Source of the DNA: Fallopia convolvulus
Taxonomy: Eukaryota; Streptophyta; Magnoliopsida; Caryophyllales; Polygonaceae
Length of the DNA stretch: 64,000 nucleotides
Reading direction: 5' to 3'
Assembly (NCBI GenBank): GCA_964016875.1
Contig: OZ024734.1
Span: forward strand, 54,294,622 to 54,358,621
The notes under the pieces are model-generated. The model saw nothing but the letters and a program-made list of their open reading frames with translations, ran no database searches and had not been told where the DNA came from. The position numbers and the translations under genes were made by a program. Below, one piece after another: positions 10,987 through 21,643 of the stretch; the stretch's first letter is position 1, and every line of letters starts with the position of its first letter.

Positions 10987-12475
10987 TTATATTAGTGATT
11001 TGAGTCTTGCAAAAGTCAGATAGCCGGTGTGGCCCCTTGCCTCAGCACATGGCTTTGCCATGACTGTCGAGGCCTCTGAGGAATCGCTTTTGTCTCTAGA
11101 TCGTTGTCTCTTCTTGCATGGGCTAAGATAGGAGCCACCAACTCCGTATCCACCACTTTGGGAGGATTCTGTTCTGATTTCTTCCACTTCGTATGTACGA
11201 AGGAGCACCTCAAATGTCTTTATATCTACAGAAAAAAGAAAAAAGAAAAAAGAAAACGGATGACAAACACCCCAAAGTAGAGATCCTTAGACTGCATAAC
11301 CCAAAACCTAGAGCTTATATCATTTAGCAGTTAAAGTACAAGAATCTGAAGAGAAGAAAAGCATTACCAGTGAAGTTAGTGCTAAGAGTATCACACGATC
11401 GTGATACTTGCTCAATGCAGGGGGAGAAGGAGCATATAACCCCGTCGGGCTTCAACATTTTTGCAGCAGAAGGGATCGCCAGCCATGGCCCCGGCAAATC
11501 AAGAAACACTGCATCTGCACGCCCTACAAACTCATCGGGAAACCCCTCACCCTGAATATCTCTAACTCCTACTGTAATTAAGCTACTTAAACCCGTCTTC
11601 TCAAAATCCTCCCTGTTGCCACAAAAAGAAAGTGTGTTGAGTAAAGTTTGGAAATTTTCTACATGACATTCAAACAGTAAAACTAGACTCTATTAACTTG
11701 AACAAACAAATTAAAGAACATAGCACACGCTCACACTAATACTAATAAGAAGAAAATAATCAAGAATGATAAAACTCCAACCACAAGAGATGGTCAATAT
11801 ACAATAAAGCTGCCCTAAATTGCCTCTAAAACCAAGCAAAATTCATCCAATTCATCAGCGGGATCCGCTGTGGCACAAACTCAATTTAAGTTTCTTTCAA
11901 ATGGCAAACAGCGTTCAGATATACAATCAAGCATTCAAGCTATACATGCAACTTTCTTGGTTCAGTCTCTGAACAAAAACTTAACAAGAGAACAAGTTTG
12001 GATTGGAGATATGAAAGACTCACCGAGCAGAAACCGCCCTCTCCTCGTGAAAATCAAAGGTATAAACGTGGCCGTTTGGAGCAACGGCTCGGGCGAGCGA
12101 AGTACTCAAGGAGCCGCTGCCCGTACCCGACTCGAGCACAACGCAACCGGGCACAGCCTCCAAGTACATGACCACGAAGCTGATGTCAGCAAGGTAGAGG
12201 ATCTGAGTCCGGTGGCTGAGCACCAGAGTCCACAGCTCTGGGGTCGGAAACAGCAAGTAGACAAACTTGCCCAGGTTGCTGAAGACCTTGGACCCGAAAG
12301 GTTTTCCGACCCAGTCCGAGTGATTGAATGCCCCGAACCGGTTGTGGTAAACGGATCCCGGAGTTACCTTGACCGGTTTCATGCGGTCGTCGCGCTCGAA
12401 GACGATGACGAGGTCGCCTTGGCGAATTCGACGATGGTGGGTCAGGGCTGACGACGAATCCGACGGTACCATCAT
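10987..12475 (-). CDS. TRM61: tRNA (adenine-58-N1)-methyltransferase catalytic subunit TRM61
   Basis: Three exons join in frame on the minus strand: 12475-12024, 11612-11368 and 11225-10987, 311 residues, the family length. The N-terminus (MMVPSDSSSALTHHRRIRQ, then GDLVIVFERDD) is the Trm61 beta domain. Motif I of the Rossmann AdoMet fold is VVLESGTGSGSLSTSLARA, motif II HVYTFDFHEERA, and the catalytic loop is VFLDLPGPWLAIPSAAK. The C-terminus keeps EVLLRTYEVEEI and ends GHTGYLTFARLKSLI. With the non-catalytic partner TRM6 it makes m1A at position 58 of the tRNA T-loop, important for initiator tRNA-Met stability. Donors are GTGAG and GTAATG; acceptors end CAG and TAG. I see no damaged residue. 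The gene converges on DRM2. Confidence 0.92.
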
Positions 12476-12885
12476 CTTCAGAGATCCAATTTATTCTCTT
12501 CGGACGACAATGGTGAATCAACAAATTTTGGGTTTAGACCTAAACTAATTAAACTCCTCCAAAAAAGAGCAAAGTTACCAGATTCAGAACATACCAGATT
12601 CCAAAGACGCTTAGATGGAGAGGATGGGAGAGCTGCAGAGCTTCTGTGAAGGCGGGAGAGAGAGAATCCACAAGAAGAAGGGCTTCTTCGGATTGAAACT
12701 CTGATTTTGGGGGTTTATTGAGATTGGAGGTTCGAGAGAGACCATTTTAGACTCGGTAATGGGCCTTCATCCAAATATGGAGTACTGGGCCTGCGAGAGC
12801 ATTATCCAACGCAGAATCCAATAAACGCTGGAAAAAATAGTTTATATTCAATGCTAACCCAAATCCAAATCAATTTAGCCCAAAC
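12476..12885 (-). promoter_or_regulatory. TRM61 5' UTR and promoter region
   Basis: About 410 bases lie between the TRM61 start and a hAT MITE. A purine-rich leader (complement of 12600-12740) is probably transcribed. The MITE insertion thus bounds the promoter at 12886. No separate gene is seen. Confidence 0.35.
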
Positions 12886-13479
12886 TAGTGTTGTCAATTA
12901 TCCACGGGTGACCGACTCACCCGTTGAACCCACCGAAATAAACGGGTGAAAACCCAATCAAAGCGGGTGAGGGGCGGTTCGGGTGACGGGCGAAACGGGT
13001 TATGGGTCGGGTAAGGGTGAGAGTTTATCACCCAATAAGCCACCCAATAAATCGAGTCATCACCCGTTCCACCCAAACCACCCATATAAACTGTTTCAGT
13101 CCATAATTTCTAATATGTATGGGCATTTAAAGTCACCCATATAACTCATTTCGGGTCTTTGATAAATAATATCATTTATAACCCATCTTTGACTTTTTTT
13201 TGATATTTATTGCTTATGGGATCTGTTTTTGTTTATCCATGGATTATGAATATTTATTTTAGTTTATGTATGACAATTTATTTATAAACATAAAATACAA
13301 CAGTTATACAACGGTTATAGGGTGAACGGGTCACCCATATAACTATCGGGTGACGAGTGGTTTGGGTGACGGGTATAACATTTCACGGGTGATGGGTGGG
13401 TTGGGTGGGGCATTTTAACTTGCGGGTCGGGTGGTGGAAGTGCTCCACCCACTCATAACCCGACCCATTGACAGCCCTA
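12886..13479. mobile_element. Non-autonomous hAT element, 594 bp, TSD GCCCAAAC
   Basis: The ends read TAGTGTTGTCAAT and, as reverse complement of the right end, TAGGGCTGTCAAT. A perfect 8-bp direct repeat GCCCAAAC lies at 12878-12885 and 13480-13487, as expected for hAT transposition. Subterminal DNA is packed with ACCC/GGGT words (acccgacccattgac and similar). There is no transposase. Confidence 0.85.
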
Positions 13480-13511
13480 GCCCAAACCCAATTATGGCCT
13501 TGTTTTTATTA

Positions 13512-13775
13512 CTCCCTCCAATCGGAAATATAAGTCGTTTTAGAACTTAAATTTGATCAACTTTATATGTTGTTTTAGGTTTTCTAGCTAATTAATAATG
13601 AGTGAGATGTGAAAAGTGTTATTGGAATTTGTCTTCACTTATTGGTTAAAAGGGGTGGTGAATAAATAATTAGAGATAAAGTTGAGAAAAAAGTATGCTA
13701 TTTTAAATGTAAATAATGATTTTCTTAAAAAGTGTAATAAAAGCTAAAACGACTTATATTTCCGATGAGAGGGAG
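13512..13775. mobile_element. Stowaway MITE (Tc1/mariner), 264 bp, TSD TA
   Basis: The terminal repeats are CTCCCTCCAATCGGAAATAT and, on the right, AAAACGACTTATATTTCCGA...GAGGGAG, flanked by TA at 13510-13511 and 13776-13777. The CTCCCTCC start is diagnostic of Stowaway. Confidence 0.85.
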
Positions 13776-13799
13776 TATTTATTTTTTTGAAAAATAAAT

Positions 13800-14817
13800 A
13801 CTTTCCCTGATCAACTTTATAAGTCGTTTTAAACTTTAAATTTTGAACAACTTTATATGTCATTTTAGATTTTTTAGGTAATTTATAATGAGTGAGTTGA
13901 CAGATACTAACATGTTACATGTTAGGGAGGTTGATAGATACTCGAAATACTTGTGTCTTCCGACAATTAGTTGAAAAATCTAAGAAATCTGTTTTTTATT
14001 TGCATAAAAGACAGAATTTGGAAGAAGATCAGTGGATGGAAGGAGAAATTATTGTCTCAAGCTGGCCGTGAAACCTTGATCAAGTCGGTTCTCTAGTCCA
14101 TTCCGCTTTATACCTTTATATTATGGGAGTCTTTCGTTTGCCTGATACTTTATTGGATGAAATCCATTCTATGTTGCTCGCTTTTGGTGGGGTGCAAAGG
14201 GTTCTGAGAAGAAGGTTCACTAGCATTGTTGGGACTTTATTTGCAAACATAAATGTCTTGGTGGCATGGGCTTTCGCGATCTCAAAGTGTTTAATGAAGC
14301 ATTGTTGGCCAAACAAGGCTGGAGATTGATACAACAACCAAACTCTTAATTAGGATGGACTCTACGAGCTCGTTACTTTCGCCATTCTTCTTTCTTAGAA
14401 GCCCGTCGTGGTTTCAATCCAAGTTTTGTTTGGTATAGTATATGGGTTTCAAAGTCAGTCATTTTAGAAGGTGCTGGTTGACGGATTGCGAGAGGTATTT
14501 TTGTGAATTGATGTCATGATAATTGGATTGTCGATGGCAAGATTTTCCAGACCTCCTTCGTCTCCAACTCTACCTCCTCCGAATCAGCAAGTTTCAGATC
14601 TAATTTTTCATGAGTCACAAACTTGGGATACATCCTTGATTTCTACTTTGTTTAGTCATGTTGATGCGTTATTAATCTAAAACATTCCTCTTTTATAGAA
14701 TACCTCCTCTTATGTTATGTTGGCCTTTCACTAAGGATGGGCTTTATTCTATAAAATCGGGCTACTGGTTTGGTACGTTATGTCGAAATTCATGAATATT
14801 ACATTGTATAAAATCGG
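13800..14817 (+). mobile_element. Composite A, left part: Stowaway half carrying a LINE
   Basis: A second Stowaway starts at 13800 (TA at 13798) and runs to ataatgagtgagttg at about 13885-13899. There a LINE begins, reading decayed reverse-transcriptase C-terminal sequence (LSQAGRETLIKSV, then GMGFRDLKVFNEALLAKQG with frame changes). It matches 39.62-40.5 kb and breaks off near 14.8 kb; its 3' end reappears at 29.57 kb. All frames are broken. Confidence 0.7.
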
Positions 14818-15140
14818 GCTACTGGTTTGATCCAAAGCATTCCTCTTTAAGGTTAACTTATGTCTTAATTACTATTAACACTGTATAATAATTAGATTAC
14901 ATTTACTTGCTTGAAATTCATGAATATTACATCTATAGCAAACGGAGCCCTAACTCTTATAGAATGGTCCCACCATGAAAATGTAATAGTGAGCATCATC
15001 TATGACAAGCTAATTAAATACTGGACATAAACACATGGACCACACACGAGACATCCTCCCTCGAAATTGGAGGCCTAGATGATAGACCGACCTTGTTCAT
15101 TAGCATTTGAAATCGAGGCAATGCAGCGGTGCAGGATGGA
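14818..15140. other. Junction sequence, nothing recognised
   Basis: The stretch lies between the broken LINE and the tandem array. The text gaaattcatgaatattacat occurs at 14788 and again at 14910, suggesting a local duplication at the rearrangement point. No gene is seen. Confidence 0.4.
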
Positions 15141-15305
15141 GTATCCCCATCCTTGCACGAATATTACAACATATTTCTTCTTGTAAGCATATAAATGGAT
15201 TTAATTGATATACTAAGTGATTGTCCTCATTAAGATCAATTCAATCTATTTATATGCTTACAAGGCTATTTATATGTTTTAATATTCTTCCAAGGACAGG
15301 GATAC
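15141..15305. repeat. Long inverted repeat (hairpin), copy 1
   Basis: The left arm begins gtatccccatcc and the right arm ends with its complement ggacagggatac. The inner part, cttgtaagcatataaat and its complement, is nearly perfect. Arms are about 70 nt with a ~25-nt loop. This first copy is the most diverged and has no coding unit on its left. Confidence 0.75.
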
Positions 15306-15747
15306 TCTATCCTATCTGATTTGGTCGGTTCTATTTACTTGTTTTGCGGTCGTGTGTATATTCAGACACATTTATATATAATTCTGCAGTGGTGATCAAC
15401 CAGGTGTTCAGGCACCATAGAAGTCGTCCAAGATCTAGGCAACCTCCATGTCACTATGTACATGGTGGCGGATGGCAATGGGTTCGGTTGGGGCGGGTGG
15501 ACTAGCATGTTATAAATACCCAAATGTTTTAACGAGCCCAGACACAGCCCAAAAACATAAAAACATCAAATATTTTTACGATTCTAGAATCATCTCCCTT
15601 GTACAAGAAGTAATGAAGTATCCTCCGTGTGTGAGCTTACATAAATCATGTCGTTGGAATATTCTTCAATTGTGCATTTAAATAATTTGTATTCTCTATA
15701 TAAATGTGTGTGAGAATCAAGAACCCACAAAAAAAGCCTAAAAAAAA
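15306..15747 (+). promoter_or_regulatory. Array unit 1 upstream region with TATA box
   Basis: The region is shared by all units (15.3, 16.66, 27.4 and, partly, 28.8 kb). It contains a conserved TATA-like ttataaatacccaaatg at about 15509, roughly 240 bases before the coding start, and a second attctctatataaatgtg near 15690. Conservation between units reflects tandem duplication and does not prove activity. Confidence 0.4.
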
Positions 15748-16553
15748 TTGACCCTTCAAAAATCAAGTGAATGGGTAAACGATATGACAGCCTTAGGAAG
15801 GAGGCGTCTTTTGATTTTCATAGCCTTTACCTTATCTGCAGCAGCCTTTTCCATTGGCATGTCTACTGATTACTTATCCAACCGTCTCAAGCCTAAATAT
15901 GGTCTAACCTATTTACTAATCTCAACTCTCCTCCCCGCCTCTATATCATTGTTGTGTTTCTCTTTCCTCCAAAGAATCCAAAATTCGATTTTTGTGACGG
16001 GAGAGAGAAAAATCAGCTGCTTTATGGCCACCTTCATCTTCTCCGTGACCATATCCACCCTTACCACTTCAACAGGAGCACACTCTCCATATGCTCTGTT
16101 AAACTCATGTCTGTTCATTGTGTGGGCTTGACTGATGGAATCGGGGCTTGGGTTGGCAACGCCTTTAGCCAATGCACTAAGCACTTGTACGACAATTGCC
16201 ATTAATTTCAGTAGAAAACTCGCTCAAGGCATCCATGGTGGTGGGCTTCAGTTGTCATCCCTCTATTCATCTACTTTGGGTGCACCCTACTAACATGGGA
16301 CTATATAGACGGGTGGATATGCGAGGAGCCAGCAACCAACACTACAACAACAACTTATGATGCCAAGACTACAACATCCACGATAGATTTGGAGCACGGT
16401 CGGTTCGAGGAGATTCTTGCTGCCCAGGCGCCAAAAACCATGGGAGAGGATGACATTCGGGCTCGGGCTCTGACTCGGAGTGCATTGGTGGCTTTGTATC
16501 CCCATCCCTGCAAGAATATTACAAAAAATATAAATGGCCTTGTAAGCATATAA
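15748..16553 (+). pseudogene. Multi-TM membrane protein gene, array copy 1 (broken)
   Basis: The parent protein, inferred from comparing copies, is about 250 residues. It has a basic N-terminus (MTLQK..., GRRR), four or five hydrophobic segments (LLIFIAFTLSAAAFSIGM; YLLISTLLPASISLLCF; a third; the LFIVWAWLMELGLGLA region; VVIPLFIYFGCTLLTW), then a Thr/Asn stretch and an acidic C-terminus ending LYPHPCKNITKNINGLVSI. I do not recognise the family. This copy has one inserted T in the start codon (ATTG for ATG), a TGA for the Trp codon at 16129-16131, and a 4-nt loss near 16230 that shifts the frame. The stop codon lies within the hairpin that follows. Confidence 0.6.
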
Positions 16554-16663
16554 ATAGATTTAATTGATCTCAATGAGGACAATCACTTAGTATATCAATT
16601 AAATCCATTATATGCTTACAAGGCTATTTATATGTTTTAATATTCTTCCAAGGACGGGGATAC
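16496..16663. repeat. Long inverted repeat (hairpin), copy 2
   Basis: Arms of about 72 nt run from gtatccccatccctgcaag to its complement at ggacggggatac, around a loop of ~25 nt (ctcaatgaggacaatcac). The left arm codes for the last ~19 residues of the membrane protein. The right arm leads into the next unit. Confidence 0.85.
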
Positions 16664-17707
16664 TCTATCCTATCTGATTTGGTCGGTTCTATTTACTTGT
16701 TTTGCGGTCGTGTGTATATTCAGACACATTTATATATAATTTTGCAGTGGTAATCAACCAGGTGTTCAGGCACCCCAGAAGTCGTCCTAGATCTAGGCAA
16801 CCTCTATGTCACTAAGTACACGGCGGCGGATGGCAATGGGTTCGGTCGAGGCGGGTGGACTAACATGTTGTAAATACCCAAATGTTTTAACGAGCCCAGA
16901 CACAACCCAAAAACATAAAAACATCAGATACTTTTACGATTCTAGAATCATCTCCCTTGTACAAGAAGTAATGAAGTATTCTCCGTGTGTGAGCCATACA
17001 TAAATCGTGCCGTTGGAATATTCTGCAATTGTGCAGTTAAATAATTTGTATTCTCTATATAAATGTGTGTGAGAATCAAGAACCCACAAAAAAAAGCCTA
17101 CAAAAAAATGACCCTTCAAAAATTGAGTGAATGGGTAAACAGTATGACAGCCCTAGGAAGGAGGCGTCTTTTGATTTTCATAGGGCCTTTACCTTATCCA
17201 CAACAGCCCTTTCCATTGGCATGTCCACTGATTACTTATCCAACCGTCTCAAGCCTAAATATGGTCTAACCTGTTTACTAATCTCAACTCTTCTCCTCGC
17301 CTTTATATCACTGTTGTGTTTCTCTTTCCTCCTAAGAATCCTAAATTCGGTTTTTGTGACGGGGGAGAGAAAAATCAGCTACTTTCTTCATCTTCTTCGC
17401 GACCATATCCACCCTTACCACTTCAGCATATACTCTGTTAAACTCATGTTTGTTCATTGTGTGGGCTTGGCTGATGGAATTGGGGCTTGGGTTGGCAGCG
17501 CCTTTGGCCAATGTAGTAAGCACTTGTACAACAATTGCCATTAACTTCAGCAGAAAACTCGCTCAAGGCAACGATCCATGGTGGTGGGCTTCGGTTGTCA
17601 TCCCTCTATTCATCTACTTTGGGTGCACTGATATACACAATTATATTGTATTTAGGAGGAGTTTTAGCATGAGTTTATGGTGTTTTTAGGTATTTTATAT
17701 GCTATCT

Positions 17708-18636
17708 TGATGTGAACCCCGTTGTTAGATTCACGAGAGGATCGAAGTTTGGACTCGTAAATGGTCTTCTCTTGCGGTTGGATAGGTTTTTGAGTCGAAT
17801 CGACTAGATTTGGATGAGAAGAGAATTGAAAGGATGAGAAGGTGCTCTCTTTTGAGGGAGAACTGAGGAATATGGGATGAGAAGAGAAATTGGGGTTGAC
17901 GCCTTTTAGAAGTAGTTCTGGAGAGATCTCGACAACATAACGTTAATTCATTCAAAGCGTAAGAAATACATAGAGGGGCGTGCTCCTTATATAGGAGAAG
18001 GAGGCGCGCGTCCTAGCTAGAAACCCTAGACGGCGTGGGGAAGTGAAGGGGGAGGCAAGCATGCGGCCCAACCACTTGGCCCAAGCCCAAAATGCATAAA
18101 AATAGTAAAGACATAAGTAGCAATGTTTCGGAATGGAAATAGTTCTAAAAATAGCAAGAAATAAAATAGGTCACGGTGGCCTAGTCGCGAGTGTCGCGAC
18201 AAGGCCGTGACAAGGCTGTGGCGCGCCAAGGGCGTGTCGCGACGCTGGCAAGCGCGCGGCACGGCGTCGGCGTGCCGAGGCTGGCGCGCGCTCGGACCTC
18301 GAGTGTCGAGACCGAGGCGCACTAGAACCTCAAGTTCCCACGCCGGGGTGGCCCGACGTGGCATGTGGCTCGACGCTCGCGACTGGGACGGTGCCGAGAA
18401 TGGGGTTCTCGGCGCTGCGGTGCGAGGCGTCGGGTTGGAGACTCGGCGTGCCTATGGTGACGAGGCATGTGGAGAGGGGCGCGCCGGTGGTTGCGTCGTG
18501 GCTTGCAATGGCGCGCGCGATGATGGACGAAGTGGCTCGGGTTATGGCCCGAGTCCTAGCTCGTGTGATCGGTCCATCGGAGCGCACGGACATGTCCTCC
18601 TCGTCTTTGCTAGCCGTCCTGGTGGGGCTCACATCA
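17708..18636 (-). repeat. Gypsy 3' LTR (in element orientation)
   Basis: 929 bp, GC- and CpG-rich in its right third (gcgcgcc, cgcgacgctgg). The last ~300 nt of the pol reading frame lie inside it (down to 18330). Confidence 0.9.
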
Positions 18637-21503
18637 CCCTCCCCCCCTTGGGTGGGAAACGTCCCCGTTTCCTCGTCATGATACTTGGAATCCACATAAG
18701 GAGATAGATCCGAGACATTGAAGGAGGCGGAAACGTTGTATTTACCCGGGAGGTCGAGGACGTAAGCGTTGTTGTTGATGCGCCGGAGAACTTTGAAGGG
18801 ACCGTCCCCTCGTGGGTGAAGCTTTGTCTTCCTAGCAGCGGGAAAACGATCCTTCTGCAGATGGAGCCAGACTAAATCTCCGGGCTCGAAGATCAACGCG
18901 CGGCGCCCCTTGTTGCGCTTGGCCGCGTATTGATCGGCGCGTCGCAACAGCTGCGCCTTGGTGCGCTCGTGTAAACATCGGATGTGGTCGGCGCGGTTGG
19001 CCGCGTCGACATGCTCGTCGGGCTTGTAAGGCAAAGGCACCAAATCCATAGGTGTGTGAGGGTTACGCCCATAGACCACCTCGAAAGGGGTCATCTTCGT
19101 CGCAGAGTGAAAGGACCTGTTATATGCAAACTCAACATGGCAAAGTAAGTCCTCCCACCGACGTGGGTTTGCCTTGAGCATCGTCCGAAGAAGAGTGCCC
19201 AAGGTCCGATTGGTCACCTCAGTCTGACCATCGGTCTGGGGGTGATAAGCTGTGGAAAACAGGAGTCGTGTCCCTAACTTCCCCCAAAGCGTTCTCCAAA
19301 AGTGGCTGCAGAATTTGGTATCCCTATCACTAACAATAGTTCTAGGAATACCATGTAACTTTACCACATGTTCAAAGAACAAATTAGCGATTTCCACCGC
19401 GTTGTTTGTCCCTTTACATGCAATAAAGTGGGCCATTTTGGAAAACCTGTCCACGACTACGAAAATAGAGTCCTTTCCACGCCTTGACGTCGGAAGGCCC
19501 GTAATAAAATCCATGGAAAGATCTTCCCATGGGGCGTCCGGAATTGGAAGTGGCGTGTAAAGTCCATGCGGTTGTGACCGAGACTTGGCAGTATGACACG
19601 ACACACAACTTTGACAATACTTGTTAACATCCCGAGCCATATGAGGCCAAAAGAAATGCTCACGAAGTGCTGCCAACGTTTTGGCTATGCCAAAGTGGCC
19701 TCGGCCATCATGAGCCTCTTGGAGCAATAGATGTCTCACCGAAGATGCCGGAATGCAAAGCTTCCCAGCTCGGTAAAGAAAACCGTTGTCCAAGAAGAAG
19801 GACTCATGAATCCGCGAATGCTCAAGTTCCTTTATGATTGAGGAGAAGTACGGATCTGAGGCGTACAACTCCTTGATCATAGCAAAACCAAGCATTTTTG
19901 TATGTAATTGGGTGAGTAAAATGTACCTTCGAGAGAGAGCGTCGGCGACGACGTTCTCTTTTCCTTTTTTGTGAGCAATGGCGTAAGGGAACGTCTCCAT
20001 AAACTCAACCCAACGTGCGTGGCGCCTATTTAGAGTCGTTTGACTCTTAAGTTAAGCCAAGGCCGCGTGATCCGTATGAATTACGAACTCGCTTGGCCAA
20101 AGATAATGCTGCCACGTCTTTAGGACCCGAATAAGAGCGTAGAGCTCTTTATCATAGGTCGGATAATTCAGTGTAGCCCCAGCGAGCTTTTCGCTAAAGT
20201 AAGCGATATGCCTTTGTTCTTGAAGGAGTACGCCGCCAATACCATAGTCGGAAGCGTCGCACTCGATCTCGAAGCGCTTTGTAAAGTCCGACAATTGCAG
20301 GAACGGGGCTTGGCATAAAGCATCTTTCAAGGCCTCGAAGGCGGCCTCGTGATGCGACATCCACTTTATTGTGGCTGCCTTCTTGGTCAAAGAATGGAGT
20401 GGCCCGGCGATAGAACTAAAGTCCTTGACGAATCGCCTATAGAATCCAGCTAGCCCCAAAAAAGAACGAACCATAGTCGGGGTCGTTGGGGTTGGCCACT
20501 CACGGATGGCCCGGATTTTGTCAGAATCCACTCGTAGGCCATCCTTGGATACGATGAAGCCAAGAAAATTCGTCGTATCCGAGCAAAACACACATTTGTC
20601 CAGATTTACATATAAAGAGTGTTCGCGGAGGCAATCTAACACCTGCCTAAGGTGCCCCGCATGAGCGTCTAAAGTTCTACTATAAACTAAAATGTCGTCA
20701 AAATACACGACGACGAAAAGTCCCAAAAATTTACGTAAAACAAAGTTCATAAGACGCATAAAAGTAGAAGGAGCGTTTGTGAGGCCGAAGGGCATCACCA
20801 ACCACTCGTAGAGACCATGTTTGGTCTTGAAAGCCGTCTTCCACTCATCCCCTTCTTGCATTCGAATTTGATGGTAGCCGCTCCTCAAATCAATCTTCGA
20901 AAACAGCACGGCTCCATGCAACTCGTCTAACATGTCGTCCAAGCGGGGAATCGGGTGACGGTACTTGATGGTAATCTGGTTGATGGCTCGGCAATCCACG
21001 CACATCCTCCAAGAACCATCCTTCTTCGGCACCAAGATAACCGGGATCGCACACGGGCTAAGGGACTCTCGAACATAGCCTTTGTCCAAAAGTTATTGGA
21101 CTTGGCGTTGAAGCTCTTGAGTCTCCTTAGGTGACGCCCTATACGCAGCCTGATTTGGCAATGAAGCACCGGGAATGAGATCGATGCGATGCTCGATCCC
21201 CCGAATAGGTGGCAACCCGTCGGGGAGCTCGGCAGGCATAACATCAGAATACTCCTGCAGCAAGTCAAAAATAGAAGGGGGTAATACATGTGTCGAATCA
21301 ATGGAAAAATTAAGCAATGGACAGAAAAGAAAGCAAGTAGTACTCCCCTCGATGTGTTTGACCACATCGCCGCCGACGGCATAGGAAAAGCCGGTCTTGC
21401 ACCGAACCGAGAAGAGGTGGCTCGGTGTCCTCGTGCACCCGAGGTGCAACTTGGGCACCATTCTGCTGGCCACCAGTGCCTGGCCAGGGAGGTTGTTCTG
21501 CAC
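18330..21503 (-). pseudogene. Gypsy pol: reverse transcriptase, RNase H, integrase
   Basis: One frame from 21503 leftward, broken by two TAA codons, near 21090 (after QELQRQVQ) and near 20050 (after IHTDHAALA). RT motifs include FSKIDLRSGYHQIRM, MPFGLTNAPSTFMRLM and the active site VVVYFDDILVYS. RNase H contains FEIECDASDYGIGGVLLQ and ENVVADALSRR. Integrase has the HHCC finger (HDGRGHFG...CQSCVSCH) and the DDE core: Asp in MDFITGLP, Asp in VSDRDTKF, Glu in DGQTEVTNR. A GPF/GPY-like end (RGDGPFKVLRR...FNVSDLSPY) and a Thr/Arg-rich tail extend into the LTR. These parts copy and insert the element DNA; the stops make this copy non-autonomous. Confidence 0.88.
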
Positions 21504-21643
21504 CGGGCGCGCCGCTGGAAAGGCGCTGGTTCGAGCCAGCTCCGCTGGGCACGTGCGCTGGTGCGTTGCGATGCGCAGCCGAGGACGACAGCGGCGTCCG
21601 GGGCTCGGTCTTCGGCTTTGCTCGGCGTTTCTGGGTCACATCG

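Noticed and set aside
11870..12451. 193-codon plus-strand open frame
   Set aside because: It is antisense to TRM61 exon 1, which has clear methyltransferase motifs and matching splice phases.
15141..15305. tRNA or snoRNA gene in the hairpin
   Set aside because: No cloverleaf, box C/D or H/ACA pattern; the arms are a simple long inverted repeat.
18207..18707. Plus-strand Arg/Gly-rich frame in the GC-rich LTR, also at 25519-26001
   Set aside because: Repeated in both LTRs, compositionally driven by CpG-rich DNA, and antisense to the pol tail.
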